64,000 nt of DNA from Crotalaria pallida (GCA_037953625.1 CM075651.1:153342001-153406000); one strand, 5' to 3'. Positions 23,919-36,708 are shown, counted from the first letter of the stretch. Notes: a model not told the origin generated them from the letters alone. Translations and numbers: made by a program.

Positions 23919-25735
23919 TTGAAATCATCAAGGTAATATGTTTAATCAAAAATTTAAATGATAAATTGGAAGGAAGGCTCTCATGATCAACATATTATAA
24001 AAAAAATAAATATTGAGAAGAAATATTGTATTAAAGATCAACGAAATATTGAAAAGAATTTAACTTACTTCTTCACATTCTTTGATCTTCTTTTGTGCAC
24101 CATCAAGTCTTAAGTCCCTATATTGAGAAATGTTTGAGCAAAATTCAAACACTTAAAAATACCAAAAAAAATGAAAAAGCTTTCTAGCTACCAATAAAAA
24201 AAATAATACTAACTGTTCATATGCTTAATGTTTATGACAAATAAGGAAATAAAATATACTTAATAAAGAAATAATTTCAGTTGAAATGAAGGCTTTCCAC
24301 CAATTCAAAAAATAAAAAATAAAAAAAAATACTAATTGTTCATATGCTCAAACAACCAAGGTTTCCTTCTTTATACTTTTTTTTTTTGCAAGCGGCATTT
24401 TGATACCAAAAATAAAAAAAAAATTCTCATTGAAAGACGAAAGGTCCGTAACAAATAAGCTTTAAATAGAAAACAAAATAACCAAGCATTTATATATATA
24501 TATATATATATATGCAGATTGTAGAGGCCTAGAGGGGCAGGAAATGTATGATAGCGCACATATTAGCTTTGATAAAATAAAAATTTTGCATAATAATCTG
24601 ATGGACTACCTTGTAAGTTTGGTCACCAAAAAGTGAATTTCATTGAAATCATCAAGGTAATATGTTTAAACAAAAATTTAAATGATAAATTGAACGGAAG
24701 ACTTTCATGATTAACATATTATAAAAAAAGAAATTCTGAGAAGAAATATTGTGTTAAAGATCAACGCAATATTGAAAAGAATTTCACTTACTTCTTCACA
24801 TTCTTTGATCTTCTTTTGTGCACCATCAAGTCTCAAGTCTCTGTATTAAGAAATGTTTGAGCAAAATTCAAACACTTAAAAATACCATAAAAAAATGGAA
24901 AAAATACTAATTGAAAGGAAGGTTTTCTACCAATTAAAAAAAAAAATACTAACTGTTCATATGCTTAATGAAAAAAATAATACTAACTGTTCATATGCTT
25001 AATGTTTATGACAAATAAGGAAATAAAATATACTTAATAAGGAAATAATTTCAGTTGAAATGAAGGCTTTTCACCAATTTAAAAGATAAAAAATAAAAAA
25101 AATACTAACTGTTCATATGCTCAAACAACCAAGGTTTCCTTATTTATACTTTTTTTTTTGCAAGTGGCATTTTGATACCAAAAAAAAAAATTTCCCATTG
25201 AAAGACGAAAGGCCGGTAACAAATAAGCTTTAAATAGAAAACAAAATGACCAAACATTTATATATATATGCAGATTGTAGAGGCCTAGAGGGGCAGGAAA
25301 TGTACAATGGTGCACATAATAGCTTTGATAAAATAAAAAATTTGCATAATAATCTGATGGACTACCTTGTAAGTTTGGTCACCAAAGAAGTGAATTTCAT
25401 TGAAATCATCAAGGTAATATGTTTAAACAAAAATTTAAATGATAAATTGAAAGGAAGGCTTTCATGATCAACATATTATAAAAAAAGAAATATTGAGAAG
25501 AAATATTGTGTTAAAGATCAACGCAATATTGAAAAGAATTTCACTTACTTCTTCACATTCTTTGATCTTCCTTTGTGCACCATCAAGTCTCAAGCCTCTG
25601 TATTAAAAAATGTTTGAGCAAAATTCAAACACTTAAAAATACCAAAAAAAATGGAAAAAATACTAATTGAAATGAAGGCTTTCTACCAATTAAAAAAAAA
25701 ATACTAACTGTTCATATGCTTAATGTAACCTTGTC
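23919..25735. repeat. Tandem duplication, ~725-757-bp unit, 2.4 copies
   Basis: Three successive blocks start with GAAATCATCAAGGTAATATG at about 23921, 24645 and 25402. Each continues through AAATTTAAATGATAAATTG, TTTCATGATCAACATATTAT, ACTTCTTCACATTCTTTGAT and CTTTTGTGCACCATCAAGTC. The third block is truncated near 25735, and a diverged fragment lies at 23654. Each full unit contains a conserved AGATTGTAGAGGCCTAGAGG segment preceded by a short TA tract of variable length. No protein domain is recognised. Confidence 0.82.
24488..24514. repeat. (AT)n microsatellite in tandem unit 1
   Basis: An AT run just upstream of GCAGATTGTAGAGGCC. The corresponding tract in unit 2 (25259-25269) is much shorter. 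Confidence 0.85.
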
Positions 25736-26513
25736 ACATGGCTAGGATTAGAATGAAATTTAGTAGGGATATGAACGGATGTGATTTATTTGCAATGGAT
25801 GGCTAGGATTAGAAACAAATTTGGAGAGAAAAACTATCATGGAGCTCAACTTCACCTATTTTAATATACGTTGATAAGACAAAATAATTCAAACTCAACC
25901 ATATCTACATTTTTATGAGTCTAATTGGAAGGTAGTGCTTTTGAAAATGAATTGTCCATATCATAATATATAACAGATCAGAGGACTTAATAAGTCCCCA
26001 AGCAAAAATCACATGATCAGATGTAGTAGCACGAGACCTGGCTATTTTGCTTGGAAGTAAATGCAAGTGTTGATGAGAAATTACAAGACTAGAGAGCTAC
26101 AATGATATTTCACATCATATAGATAGACATGGCAACTCTTTGCCGTAATAGATGTGCTTAGGCATGATGAGGATGATGAACAAAAACTCATGACAAAACT
26201 ATATGATACGTCGCCACCCCTGATTGTTTTGCACATGCACATGAGTTTTACCTTGTAGCCTAATTGAAGCCCACAATGGTGCTCCTGGCTGATCACGATT
26301 CATTCAAATACAGCTTTTGATATGTCACTGTGGGTCACCCACCCTTTCGTTGATAGATAGATAGAAGGAAAGCCCCCACCAATGGAGGTACATTTACTAT
26401 CCCGTGTGTATGTACGGTCACATCCACAAGATCACCTTGCTTATTGGATTGGACAAAATTTTTGTTGACTCTCATCTTTTTTTAGATGTAAAACATTTTA
26501 GGAAATTTCTAAA
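25736..26513. other. Intergenic, no gene recognised
   Basis: A 71-codon minus-strand frame (26081-26296) has no motif. No repeat ends were seen. Confidence 0.45.
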
Positions 26514-27195
26514 ATGCAATAAAAATTGAATGGTTGCTATGCAATTCATTCTTAAACCAATAAAAACTTGTTACCTAAGATATGTATGTCACATCATTAC
26601 TTAAATTAGTCAAAATTAAGTTTTGCAATTCAGTCCAACATAAAAACTAGATTATTGTAATTTAGTCCTTTTATACTTTTAGACAAATTATAAATTTTAA
26701 TTTTTTTTATATATAAAAAAATAATTCTTAAACACAGAACTCATCTTCACTTCTCAAAACTCATCGCTACCACCGCCGCCGCTTGCGCCGGCGCCACCGG
26801 CGCCACTCGCCATTCCCTTTCCTTCTCTGCTTCCTTCGCTCATCTCCCTTCTCCGTATTAGCGAATACGACGAAGGAAGCAGGGAAGGAAAGTTAATGGC
26901 GAGTGGCGGCGGTGGCGCCGGCGCAGGCGGCGGCGGTGGTGGCGGTGGGTTTTGAGAAGTGAAGACGAATTCTGGTTTAAGAATTCTTTTTCTTATATAA
27001 AAAAAATTTATAATTTATAATTTGTTTAAAAGTGCAAAAAGACTAAATTACAATAATCTAGTTTTTATGTTGGACTAAATTGCAAAACTTAATTTTGACT
27101 AATTTAAGTAATGATGTGACATACATGTCTTAGGTGGCAAGGTTTTATTGGTTTAGCAATGGGTTGTATAGCAACCATTCAATTTTTGATTGCAT
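26514..27195. mobile_element. Long foldback element, ~330-bp inverted arms
   Basis: A 682-bp near-perfect inverted repeat. ATGCAATAAAAATTGAATGG at the left end pairs with CCATTCAATTTTTGATTGCAT at the right. The pairing continues through ATGTCACATCATTACTTAAA, AACATAAAAACTAGATTATT and the GC-rich core (GCCGGCGCCACC versus GGTGGCGCCGGC), down to GCTTCCTTCG/CGAAGGAAGC around a short centre at about 26850-26870. The core is markedly GC-rich against AT-rich arms and flanks. I saw no clear target duplication. A Mutator-type or orphan foldback MITE is likely, and its transcript would form a long hairpin. Confidence 0.88.
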
Positions 27196-27199
27196 GGTA

Positions 27200-29055
27200 G
27201 TAACACCCAACATTTTATTGGTAATTTTTTTTTAATAATAATATTGGATAGCCTCAGAGAAATTTAAAGAGGGAAAATAGAGAGAATGAAAAAAAGGGTA
27301 GAACACATAAATGGTGATTTGAATTCTTCGTTCATTATTCTCTTAAAAAAAAATTAAAAATCAAACTTCCTAAAAAAAATGACGTGCGTCAATTCTACGT
27401 AAATAAGAAAACTTCATATGGTAAAAAAAATATATATAATTTTCCAATATATTACCTCTCTCACATTTTATTGGTGTTTGATTATTGATTTCTTTTTTTA
27501 TAAATTTTACATGGAATTACCATGTAATAAAAGTTTAGCGACTCATCTTAACAAGACACTTGTTTTTTTGAACAACAAAAGATAAATTTCATTAATAAAA
27601 AATCAATCAAACATCAATATACACAACAAAGATTACACCTTCTACGAAGAATTTGTCAAAGGGTACCTTATCATTTGTTCAAAGTTGACCAAAAATCCAC
27701 TACAAGACCCTAAACTTCACACTTGTTAAATTTTATAATTTTTTTCTCCTCAAAATTAGATGTGAGAATAGTATTTTTTTTTAAACAAAATTTTTTATTT
27801 ATCTACCCGCCCTCACTTCATTACCTGAATTTGGTTCGTGCTAGGAATCATTTTAGCAAACTATAATAGTAAAGAGCAAACTATAAGCTAGCCATGCATG
27901 CATGGTTGGTGAAATCAAAAGGGGAGGGTAAAAGATTCAAGGAATCAGAGTTTGCTTGGGGTGTGTGGTTTCGGGTCGGTGGTGGCTCGTGCACCGAACA
28001 CAGAGAAGGTTGTAAGTTCATAGCCCATAGGCACAAGCAAGTGAAGCAACAGAACTGAAATGTACGATACACAAAATATATCTCAATTTTACTGACTGCT
28101 CCGAATTCAAATGTAAAAAAAAATATTACGTTATCCATTTTTATTGATATGTGTCTTCCAAAATAAATTAAATTCATTATCTAAAAAAACTAATTAATAC
28201 AGTATAACTAACAGAAAATAACATAAATCATTGCCGCTATTTCAGCTATCTGCTGAAAAGCGTATACCATGTCTCATATATTATTTATTATTTTTGTTTT
28301 ACTTTTATATTTAACATTTATTTTTTTAATCAATGTATTATTAATTTTATCTTACTAATTTTTTTTATAGTTAATATTACTTAACTAACTATTTTTCAAT
28401 TTCCTATACAATGACATAAATGAAAAAAATAATTATTAATACTGTTTAAACTTCTAAAAGGATAGTTGTATAAAAATATAATTTTTCCTCAAAAAAAAAA
28501 TTTAGGCAGTATTCTATAAAATTATTGGTCCTGGATAAGGCATCACAATTTATTATTAATTTTATATATCTTTTAAAAAAATAAATTATGAATAATTGAG
28601 ATGGTCGAAAACAAACTAATAATCTTAAATAAACAGAGCTTACCTACTTCCAAGAATAGTAGGTAACAAGATAAATAGTCTCGTCGATTTGGTACTATAC
28701 ACTTTTTCAATTCTTTCACTATTTTGCTAATTCTTAATCTTTGCTTACATAATACTATCTTTATTTTTATTTATTAGTCTTTTAGAGGAAAAAAGTTGGT
28801 TTAATTTAATTATCATTTTAGAAGTTCAATGAGTATTAAAGTTTGCTCAATATAAGTTTTTAAAATTAATAATAATAATAATAATAAGTCAAAGAATAGT
28901 AAAAGAATATTGGAAAAATAAGTTCATTATTTTCAAAATTTATCTTCAATTATAAAATAACTTTATTTATCTCATTATCATCAATTTTAAGGATTGAGAT
29001 TAAAAGTGTTCATAAAAAAATTTACTAGCAAACACTCTTTTAATATTGTTTAGTG

Positions 29056-29101
<46 letters not shown>

Positions 29102-32100
29102 CTCTCAAGAATGACGGATTTAAAATATAAGGACTTTAAACTTAAATTTTTTAAAAACAAACTTGATTTTTATATTTATTAATAATACAAATGAAGAAGA
29201 AATAGATATACGAGAATTTAAGCCTGTTGATCATCTTGATTAAAAAAATCTATTTAGTATACATATATGTGTATACTAAAGTATTTTTCAACTGATAAGT
29301 AAAATTAATAAATTATTGAAATAAGTTTGTTTTTTATTATTAAAATCATTGAAGTAGTGTCTGTCCAATAGATAGCAAAGTTGATAAAGTTACCAAACAT
29401 AAAATAAAAGCATCAAGATTTGATTCTTGATAGCTGAACAATTCGCTATAAAAAAAAAATCATATTTGTCTGGAAAGAATGAAATTAATATTATTCCTAT
29501 TTTCTTGTAATAGACAACAATTTTTTATGATACTATAATTTTCTCTTAATTTAAAACAATTATATATTTATTACCGTTTATAAACTTTTTTTTATATATA
29601 TGTTCTAAATGCATATTATAAATGTGTGGGTTGTATGACATGGTTTTAGAAATTTACGTATCGTTGTTTCATATAGTGTTTAATCGAAGTTTTAGAGTTA
29701 ATAAATTGTAAATATTAATGCAATAAAAAATAAATTTTAGAAATAGTAAATTTGACATTATTAAAATGAATTTGAGTTTTAAAAGTTAAACAGTGATATA
29801 ATATTTATGCGTGGCATTTAAGTATACTTAACTACTATGACGAAGGATATAGAAAATCTAAATTAAATTTGTGATATAATATTTGATGTGTCTGGTTGTT
29901 AATATTCATTCTACGGGTAATTTTATAGCATGTTTAGTTACAATCGAGAAAATTAATGTTGGTTCCAAAATTACGTTAGAATAAAAGCAACGGTTGGTAA
30001 CATTGACATTTATAATTAATTTTAGGCTAACTCACGCACAACCAAACAGGCACTTAATCTTCCAAAGGTAGCACGTTGAAATAGTGCTAAATCTAACTTC
30101 TGCTCAAAGTGTCCATCACTTTCTTTGTTAATGTTTTCTCTGTATCGATGTAAGGTATGTTAATTGCATCAACTAATTTTCTGCTGACGACTACAAGGAT
30201 AAGCAGATAAAACAGAAAAGCTAAAGTCTTGGCCGATCCCACATTAGTAGCTAAAATTCTATTTCACAAATATTTCAACCTTTTGTCATTAAGGACTAGA
30301 CACTAGAGGAGAGGCAGAGGATACTTGAAGCTAAGGTTTTAACACTTCTTGTCTTTTGCTCACATTCTCATAAACCAAATGGTAATGAATATGTGACTTT
30401 ACCCAAACTTTTGAACTAGTTACGAGCAGCATGTGTATCGAGCACGTTGTATTTCACGGTACTTTACCATGGGCCAAGTAAATAACCATGACTCATACAA
30501 ATATGATATTGACCGTTAACCTTGATAAGATTGGTCTTTTAGGTTAATATATAATGGATTTATTTTTTTGGGTGAACGGTCGATATAAATGGATTGTGTT
30601 CATTTAACTAGTGGTTGTTTAGATTCCTGTAAATGGCTTAAAAGAATGGCATTAACATAATAATGATGCTCATAGAGATAGCTAATAGCAAAGGGGAGAA
30701 AGAAAGAGAAAATGAAAGAAACAGATCACATAAGATAGAGTTGTTGGCATCTAAGTTGCACATGCCAAATAATGTTACATTTTAAAACCAAATTGAACCA
30801 TGTGTGGCAATTGATAGGTAGAGGGGTCATTACATTCTGTTTTCCCCACTTTGCATGCTTATCTGTTTTTACCCTTAAAATGGCACCCAGGAGAACTTGT
30901 ATTGATGGGATTTTAAAGCAAGAGCACATTGTGGCACGCAACTTTTTCTGATTGTGTGGGTGTTTTGGCAAAGGTTCTCTCTAACAGTAGCGCTGCTTGG
31001 CTACTTTCAAAGTCGGACGTGACAAAATGTGCTGATTGAAACTTATAGCAATATTATGCTGTTCACCTTTTGTACTCGAAGGATACTTTGAGTAAGATTG
31101 AGATGCTTTGTATTGCCAAAAAAAATTTGTTTTAGGTGATTTTGTTAATTAATCAATAATAAGTAAGTGATATTTTTACTTTATGATATAAGTTTATTTG
31201 TAAGTTTATTAATATTTTTATTTTGTTAATCATATCTTACCACCGTTTGCGCTAATAAACAAACAGATAAAGTATGACAATCATCCTTCTTGATATTTTG
31301 TAGGCTCTAATCATCCTTATTGATATTTTGTAGGCTCTAATTATGTGACATTTTTATTTCCAAATTCAAAAAAAAAATGGTCACGTGCAAATTATCAGGG
31401 AAAATGAAAATAACAACTTTAATCTATGAAAAAAAATTTAACTATGTGAAATTTTTATACCAAAATTTTAAAGAAATGAAGGTTCAAAGCTAATCGTGTA
31501 TCCAATTAGTAATTTAAAATTTTAGCCCTTTTCTTGATCGACCGTAAGTAGTCACACTCTTTGGCTCTTTGCACATCTCATGACTGATTTTTATAAGGTA
31601 AATGAATGATGTGAAATTTAAATTCAGAATTTGCAATTGCATTAAATTTTGGAAGAGAGAATTTTATCTCTCAAAATAATTTTATCTACTTTATTTACTT
31701 CCTGTAACATATATTTGTGATTCTCTGAGAAAAATGACAAAATATTTGTCACTTCATGAGAAGGATTCTTCTTAATAGTATTATGTTCTTTCTAATTTAG
31801 AGTTGTTTTTAATATATTTTTCTCGTTTTAATGTTTCTACTTAAGCACAAATGTTATTATGCAGTACCAATTTTTCTTTTGAAAAGCGGCCAAAGTATAT
31901 GTTCTAAAACAGAATTATGTTTGTGAGAGTCTTAAATTCCACTAGAAAAAGAACAACCTTTTTTTTTAAAGAAAAAATTACAAACTTGGTAACAGACAAA
32001 ACAACTTTATCTGTACACAGTAGAAGTAAAAGTGGTTTCCACATCATACAAGTAAATTAGTGAACAGGAACAGAAAAACTCCTTGGTCCCCCACTCCTCA

Positions 32101-32410
32101 GAATCTCCTCTGCATTGGGCATTTCTAGCCTTCAAAGGAAAAATGAATGGCCTTTTTCACCATCAAGGTTACCCAATGCCAGCAAAAAAATTTCACTTTT
32201 ATAAAAGCTGCACTCCAATTTTTATCCTCTGTAAAATCTTTTGCCAAATGCTGACAAAGTTTCCTCTCAGTCTCAGACTCTCACACACTATAATATTACA
32301 GTTACTTATTCACTTCCACCCCCACCCCACTAAACATAACTCCCTTCTTTTCCTGTGCATTTTTGCTTTTCTTAATTTATTTCTCTCTTTTTCTATTCCG
32401 AAATAAGCAT
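27200..32410. other. 5-kb AT-rich intergenic, no gene recognised
   Basis: Contains an (AT)n tract (29058-29098) and a short AAT run near 28870-28887. Small frames at 27881-28177, 30726-30971 and 32083-32406 carry no recognisable domain. A 31-bp direct duplication (one mismatch, GATATTTTGTAGGCTCTAAT) lies at about 31281-31341. Around 27560-27620 the minus strand resembles the A-rich 3' end of a retroposon, but boundaries are absent. Confidence 0.5.
29058..29098. repeat. (AT)n microsatellite
   Basis: About 40 bp of uninterrupted AT. Confidence 0.95.
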
Positions 32411-32414
32411 GAGT

Positions 32415-32679
32415 TTTTTTTTAAATATGGGTTCTAAATATAAGATTTTTTATTAAAAAAGTTGATTAATTTAGTTAATTGTATTGAAAATGTGAATTTT
32501 TGATATGTATTTTCAAAATTACCCCTATTAATATTATTGGAAATCTAAAAAATGTTAAATAAATATGGGTATTTGTGGAAAAAAGTAATTAATGGTCATT
32601 GAAAATTGATATAAGGTCTTATAAATAGGGACAAAATAAAAGTATCAAAAGTGTCTTATATATTTAGGAACGGAGGGAG
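32415..32679 (+). mobile_element. Stowaway-type MITE (family 1), left end worn
   Basis: The family-1 interior (ATTACCCCTATTAATATTAT, GTTAAATAAATATGGGTATT) ends in GGAACGGAGGGAG followed by TA. The left terminus is degraded. Confidence 0.75.
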
Positions 32680-32982
32680 TATTATTATTACACATAAATT
32701 TTTACATTTTTTTAATTTGAATTTACTCATTATTATTATTTTTTTAAATGTTTAGCATACATTAAAAAAAAATCCAATAAACAAAGTAAAAACAAATACA
32801 GTAAATTATAAACAAATATCAGCGTAAAGATTTTGCTGCATTTAATTCTCGTCTCTCCCTTTCATCACTGACGTGTGCTTTGGGAACCCACCTCAATAAA
32901 ATCAATACAGTATAATACTCCGTATTGCTTTTGCTGCTCATCATTCGATATCTATAAATTAAATAAATAAAAATAAAAATTA

Positions 32983-33218
32983 CTTCCTCCGGTCTTATAT
33001 ATATTTTTTATGCATCATTAATTATTTTTTTGTCCTTATTAAATACTTTGACTAACTATATTTTTTGTTATTCATTAATGAATGTGAACTTTCGAAATAA
33101 AGTAGAGGGGCTAAAATTGTAATGTTACAATATATTCTCATAAAATTCACAAAACTAATCACTTTTCTTGGTTCGGGGAACACGGTTAAATATGCACTAT
33201 GTATAGGACTAGAGGGAG
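32983..33218. mobile_element. Stowaway-type MITE (family 2)
   Basis: Starts CTTCCTCCGGTC after TA and ends GGACTAGAGGGAG before TA. The interior matches the copy at 3443. Confidence 0.75.
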
Positions 33219-33291
33219 TACCAAACAAATAAACAAAATTAAGAAAAAATAAATTTAATAGTTGTCTAATACATCAATCAGTTATCACATA

Positions 33292-33548
33292 CTCATTCCG
33301 TCTCTAAATATAGATCCTTTTGGGGGATTTCACGTCCATTAAGAAAGTAGAATGGGAAATCCAAAACTTTTAGTAATATGTATTTTCAAAATTACCCCTC
33401 TTAATATTATTGAGAATCTAAAAAGTGTTAAATAAATAGGGTTGTTTGTGGAAAAAAGTAATTATGATCATTAAAAATTGATAAAGAATCTTACAAATAG
33501 GAAAAAATAAAAATATCAAAAGGGTTTTATATTTAAGGACGGAGAGAG
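33292..33548 (+). mobile_element. Stowaway-type MITE (family 1)
   Basis: Runs from CTCATTCCGTCTCTAAATAT to AAGGACGGAGAGAG, with TA on both sides. Like the copy at 20792 it carries GGGGGATTTCACGTCCATTA. It lies about 360 bp upstream of the DVL gene TATA box. Confidence 0.8.
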
Positions 33549-33912
33549 TATTAATTTAAAGTATTTCATATTATCAACCAATTTTAAATTTTAAACTTTT
33601 TATTAATTAATTTAAATTGAAATATGTTTTACCATTCTTACAAAACAGAAAAGGTGTTTTTACATTAAAAAAACTTATTTACCATTATAAAATTGGTTAT
33701 AGTAATCAAAATCCTAAATATAGTTGATGTAGTTGTCAGACAAAATTAGAAGAAAAAAAAAGGAAAAAAAATTTAAATTCCTTAACTGATACACTTAAAA
33801 TACTGGTGGGGCAGTCAAGGCAAGGGAGAAACCAGGTGATACCCACTGCCACACACACATGACACCCCCATATACTACACTACCCCCCGTCTTTTCCAAT
33901 CTAACCCCTCCT

Positions 33913-33920
33913 TATAAATA
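33913..33920 (+). promoter_or_regulatory. TATA box of the DVL gene
   Basis: TATAAATA stands 146-153 bp upstream of the ATG in an otherwise C-rich stretch. Transcription would be expected to start about 30 bp downstream, near 33945, giving a leader of about 120 nt. Confidence 0.65.
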
Positions 33921-34028
33921 CTAATCCCCCTTAACCCCCCCTTCTCAGTAAATTTCACTGCCCTCAGTTTTTTCATTTCCTTCTTGTTCTGTTTTTTCTC
34001 TGTTTTGTATCAAACCAAAGTTTCTTTT

Positions 34029-34030
<2 letters not shown>

Positions 34031-34065
<35 letters not shown>
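34031..34065 (+). repeat. (CT)n microsatellite abutting the DVL start codon
   Basis: About 17 CT dinucleotides run directly into the ATG at 34066. Pyrimidine tracts are common in plant leaders; length variation here would change only the leader. Confidence 0.95.
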
Positions 34066-34067
<2 letters not shown>

Positions 34068-34383
34068 GGCTTCTGCCGTGTCCACATATAATAGCAGCAT
34101 GGAAAGCACAACACCACCGCCACCACCACAAGCACAAGCACCACCCTTGTACTTTGATGAGAAGTGGAAGCTGTCAAAGAAAGAAGGGTCATCAAGGAGC
34201 AGATGCTCAAGCACAAGAACCCCTTTCATGAAGAACTCTTCTTCTTCTTCTTCTTCAACTCAGAAGAAGTGTGCTTTTGCAAGGAAGTGTGCTAGGTTGG
34301 TGAAGGAGCAGAGGGCACGCTTCTACATCATGAGGCGCTGTGTAACAATGCTCATTTGCTGGCGTGACTACAATGATTCATGA
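34066..34383 (+). CDS. DVL: DVL/ROT-FOUR-LIKE small polypeptide, 105 aa
   Basis: An intronless gene for a DEVIL/ROTUNDIFOLIA-FOUR-LIKE (RTFL) small polypeptide. In Arabidopsis, overexpression of family members shortens leaves, pedicels and fruits through altered polar cell proliferation. The C-terminal third (about residues 66-101) is the family signature: basic and cysteine-containing, with CAFARKCARLVKEQRARFY followed by IMRRCVTMLICWRD. The N-terminal two thirds are low complexity: a Pro run (residues 17-21), a KWKLSKKEG basic patch and a Ser run near residue 60. I chose the ATG at 34066 because it is the first AUG after the CT leader; the same frame continues upstream but has only a TTG. 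A TATA box at 33913 supports transcription. Which family member it is cannot be told without a tree. Family assignment is very secure. Confidence 0.95.
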
Positions 34384-35710
34384 TGGAAGCTAAGTGAAAA
34401 AAGTGTTGTTTGTGAGGGAATCAAAAAAAGGGATCTTGATTCTTCTTGAGAGAGCTTAAAGTTTCTCTCTTTTTTGTTAAGTCCCTCTTCTTCTTCTTCA
34501 AGGATTTGGAGGCCAAGTATGAGCTTTTTCCTGCCATCAATTTAAGGAGGAAGAGATATACATGTACATAACTTTTTTTTTTTTTCAATTTTGTTTTTTT
34601 TTTTATTAAGAGGGGTTTTGAAGCTCCATTGATGAAGGGTCATCTTTATTATGCTGTTAGTACTTAGTACTTGTTAATTCTTCTGGTCTATCTGAGAATA
34701 GAAGTGAAGATATTAGAATGAAGAATTTGTTTGAAAAATAGCTTAGACATAATCTATTCCCTTCTTGATTTTATTTAACCCTTTCTTTCTTAAAGAATAT
34801 AGATATTTTAGCTTCTTCTTTCTTTTCTTTTTCTTTTTTCTTTTTCTTTTTTTGTTCAATTCTATTTCAAGTTATATTTCTCATCTTTTTAATGCTTGGG
34901 TTTAATTTCTTTTTTTTTTTTTTTATAATGTTGTTGTCCCACTTTGGGATTGAAGAAGAAGAAGTGAGTGGTGTTTTTTGAGATCTTAAATCTTAAGATT
35001 CCATTCAAAGCTTGAAACAATTGCAGCTGAGATGAGGTAAGCTAGGTGGTGTATAGATCTGAATGTGCTTAGGCTGACGCAACAATGTAGTTTTTTTTAA
35101 TCTTTTTCTGCCATTAATGTAAGGCTTTTCTTAGCGATAGCTTATGACAAGCCCCTATAAATATACGAGTTTTATGGAAAATTATCTTTTTAAGACAATA
35201 AAATTTTTATATTTTAGTTTTTTAAGCAAATACTCTCATTTTTTGGTGTTTATGTTCAGCTTTAAAATTTCTATTGTGAGTTAAGAAAATCATTAAATTA
35301 AAAACAATGAAGTGGTAGAAGTTCCCCGCATGTTTATTTTAGTCAAGCTAACCGCGTTTAAAGGTATGAGTTAACAACGGTCATTAAGAATCTTAATGCA
35401 GTAAAAAATGTATTTTCGTATTAAAAAATTATTTTTTAAAATTTTCTAGAAAAAAAATAAATATTGACTTATAATTATTTTTATATCCGTTTCAAAATAG
35501 TTGACGTTTAAAGTTACAGTCATGAATTAAGAAACAATATACTACTAGTACTATAATGATTTATTGTTCCTATTTATCTATCTTAGCTCAAACAAAACAC
35601 ATTTTTAAAAAATTTAATCATTATTTATATTTTCAATATATTAATAATATTTTTCCATTATATTTTTTTATTTTCCTATCATCATTAATATTTTTTCATT
35701 ACTTATTTAA
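34384..35710. other. DVL 3' region and AT-rich intergenic
   Basis: The first few hundred bases after the stop are presumably DVL 3' untranslated sequence (several TTCTTC tracts and T runs). I could not choose one polyadenylation site. A degenerate Stowaway relative of the 10443 copy is visible around 35565-35720. No gene was seen. Confidence 0.45.
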
Positions 35711-35714
35711 ATCA

Positions 35715-36135
35715 AAATGATCCTATAAATTATTTTGACTGGGATTAATTCGTAATTTTTTAAACATTTTGGTTTTGGTCCCTTCCGTTATAAAAAATCA
35801 GTTAGTTGCCGACATAACCAACTGTTATGGGATGTGAGGTAGTGCCAAATAGATGATGTGACATTGATGATTCAGGCCTATGAACTCAAAGTTTTGCTTA
35901 CAGGACCATTTTGCTTATCAGACCATTTTGGTTCGTGTATTTGTATCATCTATGTTATATCACCTATTTGGTTTCACTTCAGATCACTGATATGATATTC
36001 CTTTAGCTACACAAACAAATAACAAATTTTTACAAATAGACAGTAACAAAACCAAAATGTTTGAAAATTTAAAGACTAGTCCCGATCAAAATGATTTCTG
36101 CGAACTAAAATCAAAATACGTTGAATTTTATGGCT
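35715..36135. mobile_element. Foldback (inverted-repeat) element
   Basis: The left arm (AAATCAAAATGATCC, TTTGACTGGGATTA, TTAAACATTTTGGTTTTGGTC) pairs imperfectly with the right arm (AAAACCAAAATGTTTGAAAA, ACTAGTCCCGATCAAAATGA). The centre is unpaired. Likely a decayed Mutator-like MITE; no clear duplication. Confidence 0.6.
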
Positions 36136-36708
36136 AAAGACACAAATAAACCTTATTTATTTTTATGTAATTATTTTTTTTACTAATTACTTTTCTATTA
36201 ACGAGATGTGATGATCATAGAGTTGCAAAAATAATAATTAATATCGCATTAGATTTCTAAAATAAACAGTATTAAAAAAAATTGTTTTTGTTAAAGTGAC
36301 CTTAACCAATGTTTTCAATATTTTAAATATAAGCAAATAAAAATACGTAATGCTCTTAAATCAAAATTTAATTAATTTTTTATTTTCAATACAATTATTT
36401 TAAAATATCTAAATAAAGTGGTTGCATTATTTAATTTTTTTTTCATTTTCAATACAAATTTTTTAAAATATTCTTTTACGAATTTAAAAATTAATAGTGT
36501 AAAACTAATTGTTTTTTTTTATATAAAAATGCATATTTGTCATTACGATAAGCAAACCCATTTTTACAGTACTCGTATACAAATTGGGTTGTGAGAGTGA
36601 GAGAAATTTGCCAACTTTGGAATTCCCAAATACCAACAAAACAAGCAAAAAATTTTGCACTAAAATTTCGGTGCCAAATATTATTGTGGTTAAGTTTAAT
36701 AGAGTATA

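Noticed and set aside
27545..27700. Possible LINE or retroposon 3' end on the minus strand
   Set aside because: The A-rich end is suggestive, but I found no duplication, boundary or coding match.
34027..34065. Upstream in-frame extension of the DVL protein
   Set aside because: It would start at a TTG within the CT repeat; the first AUG is at 34066.
33945..34229. 94-codon minus-strand frame with Arg-Glu repeats
   Set aside because: It is the antisense reading of the CT microsatellite and DVL 5' coding region.
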